Positions 59,830 to 64,000 of a stretch of 64,000 bases of DNA are shown here, piece by piece (position 1 is the first letter of the stretch; every line of letters begins with the position of its first letter). Origin of the DNA: Lentzea flava (lineage in GTDB: Bacteria; Actinomycetota; Actinomycetes; Mycobacteriales; Pseudonocardiaceae). Location of the stretch: contig NZ_BMRE01000013.1 in assembly GCF_014648475.1 (NCBI RefSeq), forward strand, positions 62,001 to 126,000, read 5' to 3'. The position numbers and the translations under genes are program-made. Below the pieces are notes generated by a model. The model made no database searches, was not told where the DNA came from, and saw only the letters and a program-made list of their open reading frames with translations.

Positions 59830-62016
59830 TCAGGTACCGGTGAGGTGTTCCGGGCGGACCGGGACGCGGGTGAGCGCCAGGCCGGTCGCCGCGCGGATCG
59901 CCGCCACGATCGCCGGGGTCGACGAGATGGTGGGCGGTTCGCCGACGCCGCGGATGCCGTACGGGGCGTGGGGGTCGGCCAGCTCGAGGACGTCGATGCT
60001 CATCGGCGGCATGTCGAGCACGGTGGGAATGAGGTAGTCGGTGAACGACGGGTTGCGCACCTTGCCGCCGGAGGTCTGGATCTCCTCCATCACCGCGAGG
60101 CCCAGGCCCTGGGCGGAGCCGCCCTGGATCTGGCCGACCACGGCCTGCGGGTTCAACGCGCGGCCCACGTCCTGTGCGCAGTCGAGGGCGACAACGCGCA
60201 CCAGACCCAGTTCGACGTCCACGTCGACGACGGCGCGGTGGGCGGCGAAGCCGTACTGGACGTGCGCATTGCCTTGGCCGGTAACGGGATCCAGCGCTTC
60301 CGTCGCGCGGTGCCGCCATTCGACGGTCTCGTCGATCACTTCGGAACCGATGTCGACCCGGCCGTTCAAGCGGGCCCGGACAGCGGCGCACGCGGCCTTC
60401 ACCGCGCCGCCGGTCACGTACGTCTGGCGCGACGCCGAGGTGGAGCCGCCGTTGCCGATCGTCGTGTCCATCGGCAGCACGGTCACGCGCTCGATGCCCA
60501 GCTCGGTCCGCACGATCTGCTGCATGATCGTCACCAGGCCCTGGCCGACCTCGCACGCGGCGGTGTGGACGGCGGCGGCCAGCGAGCCGTTGACCATCGA
60601 CACCCGCACGCGGGCGGTCGAGTAGTCGTCGTAGCCCTCGGAGAAGCAGATGTTCTTGATGCCGACGGCATAACCGACGCCGCGCACCACGCCCTCTCCG
60701 TGCGTCGTGTTCGACACGCCACCCGGCAGCTCGCGGATGTCCGACGACGTTCCAGCGGGCAGAGGCTTGTCCTGCACCAGCTTCAGCAGCTGCGCGACGG
60801 GCGCGGCGGAGTCGACCACCTGACCGGTCGGCATCACGGAACCCTCGGTCATCGCGTTGCGGATCCGCACGTCGACCGGTGACATGCCCAGCGCCTCGGC
60901 CAGTTTGTCCATTTGGGACTCATAGGCGAAACCTGCCTGCACAGCACCGAATCCGCGCATCGCACCGCACGGCGGGTTGTTCGTGTAGACGCCGTAGCAG
61001 TCGACTGTCACGTTGTCGACCTCGTACGGGCCCACGCCCAGCGTCGCGGCGTTGGCCACGACAGCAGGCGTCGAGGAGGCGTACGCACCGCCGTCCAGGT
61101 AGATCCGGGCGCGGACGTAGACCAGCTTGCCGGTGTGGTCGGCGCCGTGCTCGTAGTACAGCACGGCCGGGTGCCGGTGAACGTGCCCGTAGAACGACTC
61201 TTCGCGGTTGTAGACCATCTTCACCGGCTTGCCGGTGTGCAGCGCCAGCAGGCACGCGTGCACCTGCATCGACAGGTCCTCACGACCGCCGAACGCACCA
61301 CCGACGCCCGACAGCGTCAGCCGCACCTTCTCCTCCGGCAGGCCCAGCGCGGACGCCACCTGCGTGCGGTCGACGTGCAGCCACTGCGTCGCGATGTACA
61401 GGTCCACCGAACCGTCGGACGCCGGCACCGCGAGCCCGGATTCCGGACCGAGGAACGCCTGGTCCTGCATGCCGACCTCGTACCGGCCGGTGACCACGAC
61501 GTCGGCCTGGACGTCCTGCGAGCCACGCCGGATCGGCACGTGCCGCACCAGGTTCCCGCCGGGGTGCAGCGGAACGGAGTCGACCGCGGTCTCCATGTCC
61601 ACCACGGGGTCGAGCACGTCGTAGACCACGGCGATCTTCTTCATCGCCCGCAGCGCGGTCTCCGGGTGGTCGGCACCGACCAGCGCGACCGGTTCGCCCT
61701 GGTAGCGCACGACGTCGACGGCCAGCACCGGCTGGTCCTTGTGCTCCAGCCCGTACAGGTTCCGCCCCGGCACGTCCGAGTGCGTCAGCACCGCGTACAC
61801 GCCCGGCACCTTCAGGGCCTCGGTCAGATCGATCGACACGATCCGCGCGTACGGGTGCGGCGAGCGCAGGGTCGCGCCCCAGATCATGTCCTCGTGCCAC
61901 AGGTCGGACGCGTAGGCGAACTCGCCGCGCACCTTCAGGTTGCCGTCGGGGCGCTGGGGCGACGTCCCGATGCCACCGGACACCGCGGAGGTCAGTTCGG
62001 CGGGAGTGAGGGTCAT
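59830..62016 (-). CDS. xanthine dehydrogenase molybdenum-binding subunit
   Basis: 728 aa large subunit of the xanthine oxidase family. Typical segments: KVRGEFAYASDLWHEDMIWG, GGAFGGREDLSMQVHACLLA, CGAMRGFGAVQAGFAYES (conserved Arg loop), GNGGSTSASRQTYVTGGA and the catalytic Glu region GIRGVGEPPTISSTPAIV. It oxidises hypoxanthine/xanthine to uric acid with electrons passing to the 2Fe-2S and FAD subunits. It overlaps the amidohydrolase gene by 4 bp. Confidence 0.92.
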   Translation of the reverse strand: MTLTPAELTSAVSGGIGTSPQRPDGNLKVRGEFAYASDLWHEDMIWGATLRSPHPYARIVSIDLTEALKVPGVYAVLTHSDVPGRNLYGLEHKDQPVLAVDVVRYQGEPVALVGADHPETALRAMKKIAVVYDVLDPVVDMETAVDSVPLHPGGNLVRHVPIRRGSQDVQADVVVTGRYEVGMQDQAFLGPESGLAVPASDGSVDLYIATQWLHVDRTQVASALGLPEEKVRLTLSGVGGAFGGREDLSMQVHACLLALHTGKPVKMVYNREESFYGHVHRHPAVLYYEHGADHTGKLVYVRARIYLDGGAYASSTPAVVANAATLGVGPYEVDNVTVDCYGVYTNNPPCGAMRGFGAVQAGFAYESQMDKLAEALGMSPVDVRIRNAMTEGSVMPTGQVVDSAAPVAQLLKLVQDKPLPAGTSSDIRELPGGVSNTTHGEGVVRGVGYAVGIKNICFSEGYDDYSTARVRVSMVNGSLAAAVHTAACEVGQGLVTIMQQIVRTELGIERVTVLPMDTTIGNGGSTSASRQTYVTGGAVKAACAAVRARLNGRVDIGSEVIDETVEWRHRATEALDPVTGQGNAHVQYGFAAHRAVVDVDVELGLVRVVALDCAQDVGRALNPQAVVGQIQGGSAQGLGLAVMEEIQTSGGKVRNPSFTDYLIPTVLDMPPMSIDVLELADPHAPYGIRGVGEPPTISSTPAIVAAIRAATGLALTRVPVRPEHLTGT

Positions 62017-63368
62017 CGCGCAGCCTCCTGAAGCTTCAGACTGGCGGCGGAGAGGTCACGCGCCAGCTCGTCGGTCGACGCCGTCTGCAGGACCCCGTCC
62101 CGCACCACGACCTCACCGCCCACGATCAACAGTTTCAACGGCGGTGCAGTGCCCAGCACCAGTGCCGCCACCGGGTCCGCGATCCCCGCGTAGTCCATTC
62201 CGGACAGATCCCAGACCGCGAGGTCCGCCACCTTGCCCGGCTCGATCGACCCCAGCGAGTCCGCGCGGCCCAGGCACTGCGCGCCGCCCATCGTCGCCAT
62301 CCACAACGCCTGCCGGACGTCCAACGAACGCGGTCCGCCCCGCTGCCGCGCCTGGTGCAGGGCCGCACGCAGCTCGACGACCAGCCCACCGTCCTCATTG
62401 GACGCGGCACCGTCGACGCCGAGCCCGACCGGCGCACCGGCGTCCAGCAGGTCGCGCACCGGCGCGATCCCGGTGCCCAGCCGCCCGTTGGACGTCGGGC
62501 AGTGCGCGGAACCGGTCGAGGTCGCCCCGAGCCGCTTCACCGCGTCCGACGACAGGTGCACGGTGTGCGCGAGCCACACGTCCGAACCCAGCCAGCCGAG
62601 CTGCTCGGCGTACTCGGTCGGCGTGCAGCCGTTCTCCGCCAGGCACTGCTCCTCCTCGTCCAGCGTCTCGGCGAGGTGCGTGTGCAGCCGGACGCCGTGC
62701 CGACGTGCCAGGGAAGCAGCGCCGGTCATCAGCTCCCGCGACACCGAGAACGGCGAACAAGGCCCGACGGCCACGCGCACCAGAGCGTCGTCCGCCGTCG
62801 AGTGGTAGTCGCCGATCGCCTGCTCGGTCGCGATCAACGCGGCCTCGGTGTCCTCGACCAGGTTGTCCGGCGGCAACCCCCCATCGGACTGGCCCCGGTC
62901 CATCGACCCGCGGATCGCCTCCAGCCGGATCCCGATCCGCCGCCCCGCCGACACCAGCGCGTTGAACACGTCACCGCCGCCGGACGGGAAGACGTAGTGG
63001 TGGTCGGCGGCCAAGGTGCAGCCGGTCAACGCCAGCTTGGCCAGTCCGGCCGACGCCGCGGCGTGCGTGACCGTGTCGTCCAGCCCGCGCCACACCGGAT
63101 ACAGCGTGGTCAGCCACTCGAAGAGCGTCGCGTCCTGCGCGAGCCCCCGCGTCGCCCACTGGTAGAGGTGGTGGTGCGTGTTGATCAGTCCCGGCGTGAC
63201 CAGGCACGACGACGCGTCGACGTAGGTGTGCGACTCGTAGGGCCGAGGCGCGGGACCCGAACCGACCGAGGCGATCCGGCCGTCAGCGGACACCACCACG
63301 TGCCCAGTGGCGTGCTCGGTCCCGGACGAATCCACAGTGGACACCGCACAGCGGTCGAGAACGATCAT
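62013..63368 (-). CDS. 8-oxoguanine deaminase-like amidohydrolase
   Basis: 451 aa. The ATG at 63368 is chosen because it overlaps the 2Fe-2S subunit stop (ATGA); longer frames are artefacts. Metal-dependent amidohydrolase motifs: VTPGLINTHHHLYQW, VRLHTHLAET, VWLAHTVHLS and GLGVDGAASNEDG. The closest characterised group is 8-oxoguanine deaminase of the ATZ/TRZ family. Placed inside the xanthine dehydrogenase operon, it is expected to deaminate a purine or related pterin ring. Confidence 0.85.
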   Translation of the reverse strand: MIVLDRCAVSTVDSSGTEHATGHVVVSADGRIASVGSGPAPRPYESHTYVDASSCLVTPGLINTHHHLYQWATRGLAQDATLFEWLTTLYPVWRGLDDTVTHAAASAGLAKLALTGCTLAADHHYVFPSGGGDVFNALVSAGRRIGIRLEAIRGSMDRGQSDGGLPPDNLVEDTEAALIATEQAIGDYHSTADDALVRVAVGPCSPFSVSRELMTGAASLARRHGVRLHTHLAETLDEEEQCLAENGCTPTEYAEQLGWLGSDVWLAHTVHLSSDAVKRLGATSTGSAHCPTSNGRLGTGIAPVRDLLDAGAPVGLGVDGAASNEDGGLVVELRAALHQARQRGGPRSLDVRQALWMATMGGAQCLGRADSLGSIEPGKVADLAVWDLSGMDYAGIADPVAALVLGTAPPLKLLIVGGEVVVRDGVLQTASTDELARDLSAASLKLQEAAR

Positions 63369-63826
63369 CGGCGCGACGCCGCCAATCGCACGGCGTCCAG
63401 GATCTTCTCGTATCCCGTGCAGCGGCACAGGTTCCCGGCGAGCGCCTCGCGGATCTCCGGGTCGGACGGCGAGGGAACGCGGTTCAGCAGATCGTGCGCC
63501 GCCACGACGAGACCGGGCGTGCAGAACCCGCACTGCACCGCACCCGCCTCGACGAACGCCTCCTGCACCGGGTCCAGCTGGTCCCCGGAAGCGAGCCCCT
63601 CGACCGTCCGCACCGAACGGTCCTGCGCCTGCCCCGCCGCGACCAGGCACGCGCACACCGGCACGTCGTCCAGGTACACCGTGCAGGAGCCGCACTCGCC
63701 CTGCTCGCAGGCGTTCTTCGAACCGGGCAGCCCGAGCCGCTCGCGCAGCACGAACAGCAGCGACTCGCCTTCCCACACGTCGTCGGCCTGGCGCTGCTCG
63801 CCGTTGACCGTCACGTTCACGCGCAT
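63365..63826 (-). CDS. xanthine dehydrogenase 2Fe-2S subunit
   Basis: 153 aa from ATG 63826. Two clusters are encoded: a plant-type ferredoxin site (CEQGECGSC, then CLVAAGQ) and a helical site (QCGFCTPG, then CRCTGYEKI). It transfers electrons between the molybdenum and FAD subunits. It overlaps the FAD-subunit gene by 10 bp and the amidohydrolase by 4 bp, one operon. Confidence 0.93.
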   Translation of the reverse strand: MRVNVTVNGEQRQADDVWEGESLLFVLRERLGLPGSKNACEQGECGSCTVYLDDVPVCACLVAAGQAQDRSVRTVEGLASGDQLDPVQEAFVEAGAVQCGFCTPGLVVAAHDLLNRVPSPSDPEIREALAGNLCRCTGYEKILDAVRLAASRR

Positions 63827-64000
63827 GCCTGCTCCCCGTCCAAGAGTTCCTGCCAGGCCCAACCCAGGGTCCTGCGCGCCATCACTGCCAGTGCGTGCTT
63901 GCGATACGCCGCCGACCCGCGCACGTCGTCGATCGGCGACGCGGCCCGCGACACCAGCTCCCCGAACTCCCGCTTCACCGAGTCCAGCAGCGGCTGGGGC
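63817..64000 (-). CDS. xanthine dehydrogenase FAD subunit, N-terminus beyond window
   Basis: Only the last 60 codons are present. The end segment (ASPIDDVRGSAAYRKHALAV, then MARRTLGWAWQELL) is the C-terminal domain of the CoxM/XdhB FAD subunits. It ends inside the 2Fe-2S subunit start, so the operon order is FAD, 2Fe-2S, amidohydrolase, molybdenum subunit, deaminase, permease. Confidence 0.82.
   Translation of the reverse strand, partial: PQPLLDSVKREFGELVSRAASPIDDVRGSAAYRKHALAVMARRTLGWAWQELLDGEQACA

Noticed and set aside
62013..63776. 587-codon version of the amidohydrolase
   Set aside because: The upstream part is the shadow of the 2Fe-2S subunit. The ATG at 63368 overlaps that gene's stop and starts the typical amidohydrolase N-terminus.

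Overview
The window is high-GC actinobacterial DNA. An SsgB-type sporulation protein, many GTG starts, ECF sigma/anti-sigma pairs, AfsR/SARP-type STAND regulators and a DUF5753 regulator point to a filamentous member of the Pseudonocardiaceae (Lentzea/Saccharothrix-like). This placement is inferred from gene content only.

Region 1 (1-16.7 kb) looks like accessory DNA next to a tRNA gene. It holds a Nudix gene cut by the window edge, a DUF5753 regulator, gene debris (a truncated DinB gene and a possible frameshifted remnant), and an SDR/TetR divergent pair separated by three 18-bp-spaced repeats. A small gene follows under a perfect consensus LexA (SOS) box. Next come a MerR-like protein and a three-gene ABC-three-component anti-phage operon (DUF4297-like nuclease, middle component, Rad50/DUF3732-like ATPase). 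Convergent to that operon is a 1255-aa protein with a nuclease-like N-terminus and a degenerate NTPase region. An excisionase-like protein and a tyrosine integrase end 118 bp from the 3' end of a tRNA-Val(CAC) gene, the usual layout of a tRNA-integrated island.

Region 2 (16.7-20 kb) is more conserved-looking: a TIGR02611 membrane protein, a sigK/rskA-like pair, ssgB, and two tRNA arrays (Gly-Cys-Val, then Gly-Val) with candidate promoters and strong hairpin terminators.

Region 3 (20-33 kb) starts directly after the tRNAs and is rich in conflict and signalling genes. A four-gene operon encodes a TIR protein, a ParA/MinD-like ATPase, a small protein that appears frameshifted, and a 1029-aa protein fusing an AAA/STAND-like module to a HerA/FtsK-like module. 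It is followed by a decayed TIR gene split in two, a small secreted protein, an XRE-TPR regulator, a SARP-NB-ARC-TPR regulator, a VWA protein and an unknown protein. The four-gene operon is the best candidate for an undescribed system. It resembles SIR2-HerA defence pairs in logic (NAD-consuming effector plus HerA ATPase), but with TIR and ParA components.

Region 4 (33-54 kb) is mostly ordinary chromosome: an F420/PPOX protein, secreted and lipoproteins, a small sigma-factor operon, a HAD protein, a spermidine/iron-type ABC importer operon continuing into ltrA, VOC and MFS genes, an LVIVD-repeat protein divergent from a DUF305 lipoprotein, a second SARP-type STAND regulator, an ABM/TetR divergent pair, an SDR lacking its catalytic Tyr, a LysR regulator, and an ABC-2 exporter co-transcribed with a two-component system.

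Region 5 (54-64 kb, all minus strand) carries a ceramidase-like protein, a GGCT/allophanate-hydrolase-like protein, and a purine catabolism cluster: xanthine dehydrogenase FAD, 2Fe-2S and molybdenum subunits, 8-oxoguanine deaminase-like amidohydrolase, guanine deaminase-like protein, AzgA-type purine permease and XdhC. A 37-bp tandem repeat array lies between the permease and xdhC.
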